A DNA stretch of 64,000 bases from Aliitabrizicola sp041905595 (GTDB lineage Bacteria > Pseudomonadota > Alphaproteobacteria > Rhodobacterales > Rhodobacteraceae): contig JAYRKT010000018.1 in the NCBI GenBank assembly GCA_041905595.1, positions 1 through 64,000 of the forward strand, written 5' to 3'. A program made the translations under genes and the position numbers. The notes below the pieces were generated by a model that searched no databases, had not been told where the DNA came from, and was given only the letters and a program-made list of their open reading frames with translations. Below are positions 1-8,225 of the stretch, in pieces; within the stretch, counting starts at the first letter, position 1, and each line of letters begins with the position of its first letter.

Positions 1-53
1 GCAATCGCCCGTCCCGCTGCACGCAATGAGAGTTCCGCGCGCCGGGCGATTGC
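1..53. repeat. Inverted repeat, 11-bp arms
   Basis: GCAATCGCCCG at 1-11 is perfectly complementary to CGGGCGATTGC at 43-53, with a 31-base spacer. It lies outside any convincing gene. It could be a transcription terminator of a gene left of the window, or one end of a mobile element; the sequence does not decide. No gene is recognised from 1 to 276. Confidence 0.5.
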
Positions 54-200
54 TCAACCCACGCCGAAAGGCGTAAATCAGCTACCGGCTCCGGTCGCGG
101 CTGGATGAAAGTTCAGTGGCAGGTCAGGTTGATTCAGGGGCCGCCCCGACCGCCCCCCAGCGGTCCCCATGAAGAAGCCCGCCAGAGTGAACCAGCGGGC

Positions 201-278
201 GGCCGTCGAGTTGTCTGTAAGGATGGGGGTTAATTCGTCCGACGTGCTGTTCTGTGCTAGGGTCAGGGTTAACTCATC
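201..278 (-). repeat. Two tandem, imperfect 39-bp repeats behind the recombinase gene
   Basis: Read on the minus strand, 278-240 and 239-201 are two consecutive 39-base units that both begin GA(T/C)GA(G/A)TTAACCC. In one frame they read DELTLTLAQNSTS and DELTPILTDNSTA. They start immediately after the recombinase stop codon (the gene ends TGATGA). They may be a diverged recombination-site array or a decayed coding repeat. Confidence 0.4.
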
Positions 279-837
279 AGGCGGTCTTCTCAAGCGCCCG
301 GTAGACGCTGGACCGACCGATGCCGAGGCGCTTGGCGATCTCGACGGCAGACAGCTTCTCCACCTCCGCAAGCCGCTTGATCTCATCATTGTGCACACTG
401 GCAGTCGGCTTCCGGCCCCGATACTTCCCCTCGGCCTTGGCCTTGGCGATGCCCTCGCGCTGCCGCTCCAGCATGATCTCCCGTTCAAACTGCGCTATGC
501 CCCCGATCATGGTCAGCATCAGGCGTCCTGTCGGGGTGCCCGTGTCGATGGCCATATCGAGGATGCGGAGCGATGCCCCCTTGGCCTCCAGCCTCTCGGT
601 GATCTCCAGAAGGTGCTTCACCGAGCGGGCCAGACGGTCCAGCTTCGTGACCACGACAGTGTCCCCTTCGCGGGCATAGTCGAGGGCAGCCTCAAGTTGC
701 TCCCGCTTGACCATGTCCACCGAGGAGACCTCCTCGACAAAGACCTTCTCACACTGGGCAGCCTTGAGGTCCCGCTGTTGGGCCTCCAGTCCAGCCTTCT
801 GGTCGGTGGTCGAGGTGCGGGCATAGCCGATAATCAT
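277..837 (-). CDS. Serine recombinase (resolvase/invertase family)
   Basis: This 186-residue protein has the small serine recombinase layout. The N-terminal catalytic domain begins GYARTST, with the likely nucleophile Ser9, followed by the KLDRLARS arginine motif and a helix-rich stretch around FEREIMLERQREG. A C-terminal helix-turn-helix (about residues 148-182) resembles that of Tn3-type resolvases. The start at 837 is preferred over an upstream ATG because AAGGA lies 8 bases before it. Such enzymes resolve cointegrates, invert DNA or move elements. Here it flanks a defence island and an 11-bp inverted repeat upstream that could be its site. Family is secure; the reaction performed is not known. 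Confidence 0.88.
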   Translation of the reverse strand: MIIGYARTSTTDQKAGLEAQQRDLKAAQCEKVFVEEVSSVDMVKREQLEAALDYAREGDTVVVTKLDRLARSVKHLLEITERLEAKGASLRILDMAIDTGTPTGRLMLTMIGGIAQFEREIMLERQREGIAKAKAEGKYRGRKPTASVHNDEIKRLAEVEKLSAVEIAKRLGIGRSSVYRALEKTA

Positions 838-912
838 GGGTCGGGTCCTTCGGTGTTCCGGTAGCATCTAAGACGTTTTGGGATTTCGTCCCGGAATAGT
901 CAAGACCATTTG

Positions 913-950
913 TGTGGGACAGCTTCCAGTGCATCTTCCGCTGTCCCACA
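913..950. promoter_or_regulatory. 11-bp inverted repeat upstream of the recombinase
   Basis: TGTGGGACAGC (913-923) and GCTGTCCCACA (940-950) are perfect inverted copies separated by 16 bases. They lie about 75 bases upstream of the serine recombinase start. The size and place fit an operator or a resolvase binding (res-like) site. A terminator for the small gene that ends at 961 is the alternative. The role is inferred from position only. Confidence 0.4.
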
Positions 951-960
951 AGAGCAAGGT

Positions 961-1152
961 TCAATGGGAACGGGAGGTGCGCCTGCTGTTGACCAGATAG
1001 ACGGTAATCGACCCGAGGCCGAGGACGATCTCCCCCGGCGTCCTGTCCCTATGCTGCCCTGCCGCCGGGACGCTTGAGCCGTGGGCGTAGAAGGAGAGGT
1101 GGCCGAGACGGGCGAAGACAGAGGTCGAGGTGATGTCGAGTTCTGCTTTCAT
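961..1152 (-). CDS. Small hypothetical protein
   Basis: A 63-residue reading frame beginning MKAELDITST. The start at 1152 is chosen over an in-frame ATG at 1173 because AAGGACA lies 6 bases upstream of it. I do not recognise the family. No signal peptide or membrane segment is obvious. The neat ribosome binding site is the main argument that the gene is real. It points the same way as the recombinase. Confidence 0.35.
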   Translation of the reverse strand: MKAELDITSTSVFARLGHLSFYAHGSSVPAAGQHRDRTPGEIVLGLGSITVYLVNSRRTSRSH

Positions 1153-1556
1153 GGCGCTGTCCTTGTGTTGCATGGATCATGGCAACGTGCGCAGCGGGCT
1201 GTGGTCTGTCAACATGTTGAAAATAAAAAATAAACTTGCACAGTCGAGATCATCCCGCAGGTGCAACTATCGGTGCCCTCTACGGTGAACCGAGGGGTGC
1301 CACGGGGGGTACGCGCGGTTCCCCTCTATGTATCTCGGGGTCTCGTACTCGTGCAGTGGAATATTCCTGGGACTTCTGGATGTTCGGCAATACTAGAAAA
1401 GGCGTCCGACCGTCCTCGGCTTAAGCGCAGCGAAACATGGCTATCATCTCTGTCATACTGCGGTGTCGGTGTGGACTCTGGCCATTCGACATATGCGGTG
1501 AAATACTCAATCAAGTGGGAGAGTGTAGTAACAACAAAGCCGGGTAATGAAGGGCA
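1153..1556. other. Intergenic stretch, no gene recognised
   Basis: About 400 bases between two divergently placed genes. Its left end is AT-rich (a run of A/T around 1215-1235), unlike the surrounding DNA, and it presumably holds promoters for the flanking genes. No coding frame, RNA gene or repeat could be supported. Confidence 0.4.
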
Positions 1557-2201
1557 ATGTCGGATAAACGCATCGTATTTGAGAATATCAAGAACGAGAT
1601 AGCTGACGTCAAAGACTTCTTGGAAGACTTACGGAAAGAGGTGGAGACAAGAAGGCTTCATCGGGCCTGGGCCGGATTGCTTGAGCATAACACACGTGCT
1701 GTTTCAGCAATGGTTCGACTTGTCAGTGGAACCAGCATGAAAGGCTGGGGTGATCTCTTGAAGGCGGAACAGAGGAGCGACCCCATTCTCCAGTTTGCCT
1801 TCCAATCGAGGGACTCATGGGCGCATGTGCACGAGACAGAACGCAAGATTGTTCCTCGTCATGTGTCGGTGGCGGGCTTCTTCAACTTTGGCGGGAATTC
1901 AAATGTGGTAATCTCAAACTCATTGATTGTGGATCAATCGACGGGCAGGGCACTTCCAATCAACGTTTCATTCACGACAGAAAATGGGAAGCTCACCTCT
2001 GCAAGTCACCCGCTGATCGCTGAAAAGGACCACTATGTTCTACTTGGGCCGATCAAAAATCGCTCTGGAACCTACGCTGTCCCTAACCCGGATACCGCCC
2101 CTGAGCGCCAAGCGGTCGAAATCGGCAGCTATGTTGTCGCATGGCTTGAGCGAAAACTTGAGGAACTGCTAAAGAGTTTTGACGAGAGTAACTTGACTTG
2201 A
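1557..2201 (+). CDS. Hypothetical protein, possible HEPN-like
   Basis: This 214-residue protein starts at an ATG preceded by GAAGGG. The first ~95 residues look helical and contain RDSWAH (Arg85 to His90), an RX4H spacing like that of HEPN domains. The second half (from about residue 105) looks beta-rich, with NVVISNSLIV and an LGPIKN stretch. I do not recognise a named family. Its base composition is more AT-rich than the metabolic genes further right, as is usual for defence genes. It is followed 4 bases later by a 28-bp element that recurs at 9212. A HEPN RNase assignment is tentative. Confidence 0.6.
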   Translation: MSDKRIVFENIKNEIADVKDFLEDLRKEVETRRLHRAWAGLLEHNTRAVSAMVRLVSGTSMKGWGDLLKAEQRSDPILQFAFQSRDSWAHVHETERKIVPRHVSVAGFFNFGGNSNVVISNSLIVDQSTGRALPINVSFTTENGKLTSASHPLIAEKDHYVLLGPIKNRSGTYAVPNPDTAPERQAVEIGSYVVAWLERKLEELLKSFDESNLT

Positions 2202-2204
2202 GTC

Positions 2205-2232
2205 CCACATTCGGGTCCCCTCATGGTCCACA
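2205..2232 (+). repeat. 28-bp direct repeat, left copy
   Basis: This copy matches 9212-9239 at 25 of 28 positions, including a 17-bp identical core (CCACATTCGGGTCCCCT) and GGTCCACA at the end. It starts 4 bases after the stop of the 1557-2201 gene. The two copies are 7007 bases apart in the same orientation and enclose the whole restriction-modification region. Confidence 0.75.
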
Positions 2233-2317
2233 CCGGGGAAGGCCGCTTCGTCCAACCCGTTGAAATATAAGGATGCCGGAGCATTCAATTTTCACTGTGG
2301 CTGCCTGTCGGGTGCGC

Positions 2318-4660
2318 CTAACTACGGTATAGGCCTTGTTGCATCCGGTTGAACGCATCCCGGATATTTTGCAACTCGCCCAGCCTCGCCTTGCCCTCGC
2401 CGACGCTGCCATAACGAGCCTTCAGGAACTCCCCCAGTTTCTTCCCTGCCAACTCCGATTCTCCTGCCACCTCATAGGCCTTCAGGATACCTAGAAGCAG
2501 CCCCTTCATTTCCCCCTCGAAGACCCCCATGCCGTCCTGCCGAACAGCCTCGGCGCGTTCCTCTCGGGTCTTCGGCGGGTTGGCGAAGAGGACATAGCTC
2601 AGGACGTCGTATAGGTCGCTCTTGGGGGCGTCGACTAGTCGGCGAATGTCGTCCAGCCGGTCGGGGTCGTAGCCGCTTTCGTCGAGTTGGGAGAGGAAGT
2701 GTTCCCGGTTGTCCGGATTGCTCCAGATGGCGCGCAACTGGTCTTCGTCAGCGATCATCCCTGAGAGGTCACCGAAGAGGCGCTTGAGGAAATCGGCGGC
2801 GGAAATCGGTCTTCCATCTGGCCCCCAGTAAGTGGTGGTAGCTAGATACTTGATCGACCGCTCCTTACCATCCGCCAGTTTCACGACAGTCTTCTGGGCG
2901 GGTTCGTCTTGACCTCCGTCATCTGGCGGCGGGTGGCCAGGTATCGGTGGATCGACTTCCCCTCCCGGTTCGGGTCCGACGACATTTGGTTCCGGTCGGT
3001 TCGGCGGCGTTACCTCCTCGGGAGGCCCGTCCCACTCTGGGTCCTCGAAGTTCTCGTGCGCCTTGACGAAGTCCCAGATGGTGAAGAAGTCCTTGCCATC
3101 GTAGGTCCGCGTTCCCCGCCCGATAATCTGCTTGAACTCGATCATCGACCGCACCGGACGCATGAGAACGATGTGTCTCACATTCCGAGCATCCACCCCT
3201 GTCGAGAGTTTCTGCGAGGTCGTCAGTATTGTGGGGATGGTCTTATCGTTGTCCTGAAAGTCCCGAAGGTGCTGGTCCCCGATGACGCCGTCATTCGCTG
3301 TAACCCTGTGACAGTAGTTTGGGTCTTTGCTGACCTTGACCTGATTGATCATGTCCCTGACCCGTGCCGCATGGTCCTGGGTAGCGCAGAACACTAGCGT
3401 CTTCTGCCGTTGATCGACTTGCTCCATGAACTCCGTCACCCGGCTGCGCTCGCGCTCTTCTATGATCAGACGAGTGTTGAAATCGGCCTCGGTGTAGGTC
3501 CGGTCTTCCTCGATTTCCCCTTCAAGAACGACGTCGTTGGGGTCGTACACATACTCGTCAATGGTGCTTGCCATCTGGCGCACCTTGAAGGGCGTCAGGA
3601 AGCCATCCTCGATCCCGTCTCTGAGGGAGTAGGTGTAGACCGGCTCTCCGAAGTAGGCGTAGGTGTCAGCGTTCACGGACCGCTTTGGGGTAGCTGTTAG
3701 GCCCAGCTGCACGGCAGGCGAGAACCACTCTAGGAGTTCCCGCCACTGACTCTCGTCTTTGGCGCCACCTCGGTGGCATTCGTCAATGATGATGAAGTCG
3801 AAGAAGTCGGGCTGGTAGGACTTGTAGATCGGTGCGTCGTCTCCGGTCATGAAGGTCTGGAAGATGGTGAAGAAAAGGCTCGCATTCTTCGGGACCTTAC
3901 CCATGCGCCTTAGAGTGTCCGGATCGATGCGCGTGATTGCGTCTGAGGGGAAGGCCGAGAACGCGTTGTAAGCTTGGTCCGCCAGAATGTTGCGGTCAGC
4001 GAGGAACAGGATGCGCGGGCGGCGGTCGGGCTTGCGTGTAAGGTTCCACTTTGCTTGAAACAGTTTCCAGGCGATCTGGAATGCGATGGAGGTCTTGCCG
4101 GTTCCGGTGGCCAGAGTCAGCAGGATGCGGGTGCGTTCCATCGCCACCGCCTCCAGCGCCGCCATGATGGCGTTGTGCTGATAGTAGCGAAGGTCCCACT
4201 TGCCGCCATCCGTTTCGAATGGCACTGCGCCAAACCGCAAGCGCCACTCGTTGGGCACTCCGAAGGTACGCTGCCAGAGATCTTCGGGGGTGGGGAAGGG
4301 GGGTGAGAACTCGCCCTCCGACCCGGTGGCCATGTCGATCCGATACCAGCCAAGCCCGTTGGAGGCATAGGCGAACCGTGCTCCTAGGCGGGCGGCGTAG
4401 TCCTTGGCTTGACCCACCCCTTCCGCATGCGACAGCCCGGCACGCTTCGCCTCCAGCACGGCGAGTTTGTGACCGCGAAACTCCAGCACAATGTCGCAGG
4501 ACAGACCCTTGCCTCGCCTGCCACCGGACTGGATTCGGCCGGGACAAATCAACTCCCGCCGAATGCGGGAGCGCTCAACGACGCCCCAGCCCGCTGCGGC
4601 CAGCACCGGGTCAATTCGGTTGGCGCGAGTGTCAGCTTCAGTTTCCTCGTGATAGCTCAT
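2318..4660 (-). CDS. hsdR: Type I restriction endonuclease subunit R (HsdR)
   Basis: The motor and nuclease subunit of a type I restriction enzyme: it translocates unmethylated DNA and cuts it. The 780-residue protein has an N-terminal PD-(D/E)xK nuclease domain with Asp56 and Glu70-x-Lys72. A superfamily 2 helicase follows: Walker A ATGTGKT at 184-190, DECH at 293-296, LTATP at 321-325, and IIGRGTRTY near residue 500. The C-terminal ~200 residues are the subunit-assembly region. It is the last gene of hsdM-hsdS-X-hsdR, and its ATG overlaps the stop of X by 4 bases. All key motifs are intact, so it is probably active. Confidence 0.95.
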   Translation of the reverse strand: MSYHEETEADTRANRIDPVLAAAGWGVVERSRIRRELICPGRIQSGGRRGKGLSCDIVLEFRGHKLAVLEAKRAGLSHAEGVGQAKDYAARLGARFAYASNGLGWYRIDMATGSEGEFSPPFPTPEDLWQRTFGVPNEWRLRFGAVPFETDGGKWDLRYYQHNAIMAALEAVAMERTRILLTLATGTGKTSIAFQIAWKLFQAKWNLTRKPDRRPRILFLADRNILADQAYNAFSAFPSDAITRIDPDTLRRMGKVPKNASLFFTIFQTFMTGDDAPIYKSYQPDFFDFIIIDECHRGGAKDESQWRELLEWFSPAVQLGLTATPKRSVNADTYAYFGEPVYTYSLRDGIEDGFLTPFKVRQMASTIDEYVYDPNDVVLEGEIEEDRTYTEADFNTRLIIEERERSRVTEFMEQVDQRQKTLVFCATQDHAARVRDMINQVKVSKDPNYCHRVTANDGVIGDQHLRDFQDNDKTIPTILTTSQKLSTGVDARNVRHIVLMRPVRSMIEFKQIIGRGTRTYDGKDFFTIWDFVKAHENFEDPEWDGPPEEVTPPNRPEPNVVGPEPGGEVDPPIPGHPPPDDGGQDEPAQKTVVKLADGKERSIKYLATTTYWGPDGRPISAADFLKRLFGDLSGMIADEDQLRAIWSNPDNREHFLSQLDESGYDPDRLDDIRRLVDAPKSDLYDVLSYVLFANPPKTREERAEAVRQDGMGVFEGEMKGLLLGILKAYEVAGESELAGKKLGEFLKARYGSVGEGKARLGELQNIRDAFNRMQQGLYRS

Positions 4661-5496
4661 CCGGCTCCGACCGCTGCGGCTTGATCTTCAATGGTTTTCA
4701 GCAAATCGTCCTTCAGTTGATAGACCGACCGCACGATCTGGCAAACGATCTTTGCTTCCTCTGGCGTGTCAGCGTATCTGTTCGCATGGGCGAGGTCGTC
4801 TCTCAACTTGCGGATAATGTCGAACTCTCGGACGCGAGACTTGCGGCTCCCACTCAACATACCGCCCTTGCAGACGATGTCGGCTTTATCGCTGATCTGA
4901 GTGAAAGCAATCTCGCTGACGAAGCCGTCCCGTTGTCGTGCGTTAGCTATCTCGTCCATCAGCTTCGCTCGTCGTCCATCGCTCAAAAGGGCGATCCAAT
5001 CCTTCGGGTTGGGCCACCTACGCTCGATGGCAAGCCCCATCGCCATCTCAAGGCTTGTTACCAGCGCGAAGAGTGCCGCTCGGACAGGAAGTTGCTGGAT
5101 GTCCGAGAGGCTGACCAAGCCGGCGACACCATCGCCGGACACGACCAGTTTCGTAGAAACCTCATCGGCCTTGCGGATGAAGTCGAAAATGCTGGCGTCC
5201 GCGCCGATCATGATGTCTTCCGTCAGCGGGAGGAAATCGTTGCCGACAGGCGTTTCGGGAGCGTCGGCATCAAACCAGCGTTCAGCGTTGTAGAGACCGA
5301 TTACGCGATCATTGCCCTCAAACACAGGCAGGAAGCTGTAGTTGGCGGCGTTGCGTTGCTTCACATCTGACGCTTTGTCATGACCAGTACACGTCAGGAA
5401 GTCCCTACGAGGAACCATGATCAACCCAACGGTGAGGCTGCCCTGAACGCGGCGAAGCTTGTCGAGGCTGGCGTCGTGGTTCGTCGCCCAGATCAT
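4657..5496 (-). CDS. Tandem-CBS protein with C-terminal RX4H (HEPN-like) motif, inside the hsd operon
   Basis: This 279-residue protein sits between hsdS and hsdR with 4-base overlaps on both sides. It must therefore be translated together with the restriction system. Residues ~25-75 and ~90-140 look like two CBS motifs (FLPVFEGNDRVIGLYN and LVVSGDGVAGLVSLSD), a module that usually senses adenine nucleotides. The C-terminal half looks helical and holds RDDLAH at residues 232-237 (bases 4786-4803). This fits the R-polar-x3-H signature of HEPN RNases. No subunit of standard type I systems looks like this. By analogy with PrrC, which is encoded inside a type I locus, it could be a back-up RNase triggered when restriction fails. 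The function is inferred. Confidence 0.8.
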   Translation of the reverse strand: MIWATNHDASLDKLRRVQGSLTVGLIMVPRRDFLTCTGHDKASDVKQRNAANYSFLPVFEGNDRVIGLYNAERWFDADAPETPVGNDFLPLTEDIMIGADASIFDFIRKADEVSTKLVVSGDGVAGLVSLSDIQQLPVRAALFALVTSLEMAMGLAIERRWPNPKDWIALLSDGRRAKLMDEIANARQRDGFVSEIAFTQISDKADIVCKGGMLSGSRKSRVREFDIIRKLRDDLAHANRYADTPEEAKIVCQIVRSVYQLKDDLLKTIEDQAAAVGAG

Positions 5497-6635
5497 GTCA
5501 GTTCGCCAGAGAATGCCTTGTGGAGCAACGCTTGCCGCAACTCATCAACGTCCTTGCAGTTCGCTCTGTAGCGGCACGCAAGTTCTTCTGTTGCGGAGGA
5601 CAACTCAGCAGCCTTGATCACGATCTGCGTGCGAACTGCCCGGTCCGGATACGGAACGGGGATGCGATTGAGCGCAGTCTGGTTCAACTTGGGTTGAGCC
5701 ATGCCACTAACGTAAGGCTCAAGCGAGATCGAGTTCAGGTAGAGGCGCGCAAACTCTTGCGTGTCGGGGTCTTCGAACCTCAACACGTGAGCGTGATTGT
5801 TAACCCATGACTTCCCCGAAATCGAAAAAGCAATCGGATAGGTTCGGGCGAGGAGGTTCGCGCCGTCTTCCGAGACGAGTAGCAGGTCTTCGTCGAAAAT
5901 GAAGTCAGCAACGTGGTCGACGACGCCCGAAGCACCGAAGTAGGGAACATCGCCTGCATGGCGCTCGCTCTTTGTGATTGGAACTCGGAAGCGGTCGAGG
6001 TTCTCGGCGATCTCATTCAGTGACTTTCTGGGCCAAGTCGCCTCTCCCTCTGCGAAGGACGATGCAAGGAAGCAATCGAACAACTCCCTCGCATCGCGGA
6101 GGTTGGCCTCGGCGTGGGCGCGGGCGCGTGCCAGGCCCTCAAAGGCCTCGTCCAGAACCGCAACGATCTGTTGTTGTTCTTCAAGAGGTGGGACGGGGAT
6201 GGGAACAGCCTTCAAGCTCCCGCCAGAAAGCTCCTTGAATGTGGTGCCCGTTCCAAGGCTGTTGAGAAGCTCCCGGTGCGCGAGGAGAAAATAAAAGACG
6301 AACAGATGGTCGAGTCCACCGCTGGGGATAATGCCCCGACAACCTTGATTGAACGCCATAGGCGCAGTGTTGATGGCCAGATGACCGATGGGGGCGCGAG
6401 TCGAAAGGATGACCGAGAATGGTGGGACTAATTGGGCTGAAGAACCTTGCAGTCCCTTCGCCGTTATAGTCCGTGGTGTGGTGGCAATCTCTCGGCCGTC
6501 CATTTGCCCCATATCCTTGGGCGTTAACCACTGGACATCTCCACCCCAGTATTCCGCAACCCCTGACTTCGGCGTTCCGCCATTCACTATGGTGGCAACT
6601 TCTCCAAGTGCCTTTACCTTCCACCCCGCCTTCAT
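5493..6635 (-). CDS. hsdS: Type I restriction-modification specificity subunit (HsdS)
   Basis: HsdS recognises the bipartite DNA target for both methylation and restriction. The 380-residue protein shows two target-recognition halves. The first carries NGGTPKSG (residues 18-25) and VQWLTPKD (34-41); the second starts around residue 200 after a helical spacer containing VLDEAFEGLARARAHAEAN. A second conserved helix occurs near the C-terminus. Length and layout are normal. Its start overlaps the hsdM stop by 4 bases, and its stop overlaps the CBS/HEPN-like gene by 4 bases. The recognised sequence cannot be predicted. Confidence 0.93.
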   Translation of the reverse strand: MKAGWKVKALGEVATIVNGGTPKSGVAEYWGGDVQWLTPKDMGQMDGREIATTPRTITAKGLQGSSAQLVPPFSVILSTRAPIGHLAINTAPMAFNQGCRGIIPSGGLDHLFVFYFLLAHRELLNSLGTGTTFKELSGGSLKAVPIPVPPLEEQQQIVAVLDEAFEGLARARAHAEANLRDARELFDCFLASSFAEGEATWPRKSLNEIAENLDRFRVPITKSERHAGDVPYFGASGVVDHVADFIFDEDLLLVSEDGANLLARTYPIAFSISGKSWVNNHAHVLRFEDPDTQEFARLYLNSISLEPYVSGMAQPKLNQTALNRIPVPYPDRAVRTQIVIKAAELSSATEELACRYRANCKDVDELRQALLHKAFSGELT

Positions 6636-8107
6636 AGCATCCCCCGGATGCTCTCCATAATCTCCGCTGTCTCGGCATCCCGTGCCAGCATCTCGCCGAT
6701 GATCGCCTCAGGCGACCGCAAACCCGCCGCTTCGGGCGCGTTCGGGTTTTTCACAGACAAATCGAGCGTGTCTTCATCAAGGCTGGCCCGCGTCACCCGC
6801 CAGCTCTTCGGGCCTTCAACAAGGTCCTTCTGCAGGGTCACAAAATCTGTCAGATCATAGTCGGTAAGCGGGTTTGTCTTGCCCAGGCTGCGGCCTGGGT
6901 CGAGCTGATAGAACCAGATGTCCCGCGTCGGTGCGCCCTTCTCGAAGAACAGCACCACGGTCTTCACTCCGGCCCCCTGAAAGGTCCCCTGAGGGCAGTC
7001 TAGGATGGTGTGCAAGTTGCAGTCCTGCAGCAGCTCTCGCCGCAGCGCCACGCTGGCATTGTCGCTGTTGCTCAGGAAGGTGTTCTTGATGACCACCGCC
7101 GCACGGCCTCCAGCGCGGAGCTTGCGGATGAAGTGCTGAAGAAACAGGTACGCCGTTTCGCCCGTCCGAATGGGAAAGTTCTGCTGCACCTCTCGCCGTT
7201 CGCCGCCTCCAAAAGGGGGATTGGCGAGGATTATGTCGTGACGGTCCTTCTCCTGTATGTCCATCACGTTCTCGTTGAGACTGTTCGTGTGGACGATGTT
7301 CGGGGCTTCTATCCCATGCAACACCATGTTCATGATGCCGATGATGTAGGCGAGGGACTTCTTCTCTTGTCCGAAGAAGGTCTTGGTCTGGAGGGTCTCG
7401 TATTCGGACGCGGTCAGGTTGTCCCGCCGCATGTAGTCGTAGGCTTCGCAGAGGAAGCCAGCTGAACCTACCGCTCCGTCATAGATCGTCTCCCCGATCT
7501 TTGGGTCGATCACCTTGATCATTGCTCTAATGAGCGGGCGGGGTGTGTAGTACTCGCCGCCGTTCCTTCCGGCATTGCCCATCCGACGGATGCGGGTCTC
7601 GTAGAGCTGTGACAGCTCGTGGCGCTGCGCCTGGGTATTGAAGGAAAGGGTGTCGATCACTTCCAGAACGTCGCGGAGAATGTAGCCGGACCGGAACTTG
7701 TTGCGCAGCTCCGTGAAGATTTCGCCGATCTTGTAGTGGATCGTACGGGGGCCGGTCGCCGTCTGGCGGAACGAAGCGAGGTAGGGGAATAGCTTCTGGT
7801 CTACGAAGGTGATCAGGTCCTCGCCGACAAGAGCTGTGTTGTGATCGAAGGCCCCGTTGACCTTCGGGGCAGCCCATCGGTCCCACCTGAACGGCCCCTC
7901 GATAATTGGCGTGTAGGTCTCGCCGTCCAGCTCGGCGCGGTCCTGACGCTCGGTTTCCAGATCGTGCAAGTACTTGAGGAACTGAACCCACGAAATCTGT
8001 TCGACATAGTCCAACTCGTTGGCGATGCCATCTTCGTTCCTGAGTTCACGTTCGATGGCGTTGAAGGCGTTTTCGTACATGTTTTCCATACCGTTACTTA
8101 CTATCAC
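6632..8107 (-). CDS. hsdM: Type I restriction-modification DNA methyltransferase (HsdM)
   Basis: An N6-adenine methyltransferase that protects host DNA and is required for restriction. It has an N-terminal helical HsdM domain (ENAFNAIERELRNEDG), an AdoMet motif GAVGSAGF near residues 211-218, and the catalytic NPPF at 296-299. The motif I variant (usual form DPxCGTGGF) should not abolish binding. The longest frame starts at GTG 8107; ATG codons at 8089 and 8080 are equally credible, and none has a strong ribosome site. It is the first gene of the operon and is divergent from the DUF3800 gene at 8226. Confidence 0.93.
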   Translation of the reverse strand: MIVSNGMENMYENAFNAIERELRNEDGIANELDYVEQISWVQFLKYLHDLETERQDRAELDGETYTPIIEGPFRWDRWAAPKVNGAFDHNTALVGEDLITFVDQKLFPYLASFRQTATGPRTIHYKIGEIFTELRNKFRSGYILRDVLEVIDTLSFNTQAQRHELSQLYETRIRRMGNAGRNGGEYYTPRPLIRAMIKVIDPKIGETIYDGAVGSAGFLCEAYDYMRRDNLTASEYETLQTKTFFGQEKKSLAYIIGIMNMVLHGIEAPNIVHTNSLNENVMDIQEKDRHDIILANPPFGGGERREVQQNFPIRTGETAYLFLQHFIRKLRAGGRAAVVIKNTFLSNSDNASVALRRELLQDCNLHTILDCPQGTFQGAGVKTVVLFFEKGAPTRDIWFYQLDPGRSLGKTNPLTDYDLTDFVTLQKDLVEGPKSWRVTRASLDEDTLDLSVKNPNAPEAAGLRSPEAIIGEMLARDAETAEIMESIRGML

Positions 8108-8225
8108 TTAGCCGCCATGCAGCTCCCGGATCAAGCGCTGGCGTCCGGCCAAGCTGCTGAGAATTGCGGTCGGCTCCGCTTGATGGCTAGATTGCCTAGC
8201 AAGTGAAGAGTTTCCCTTTGGTCCC

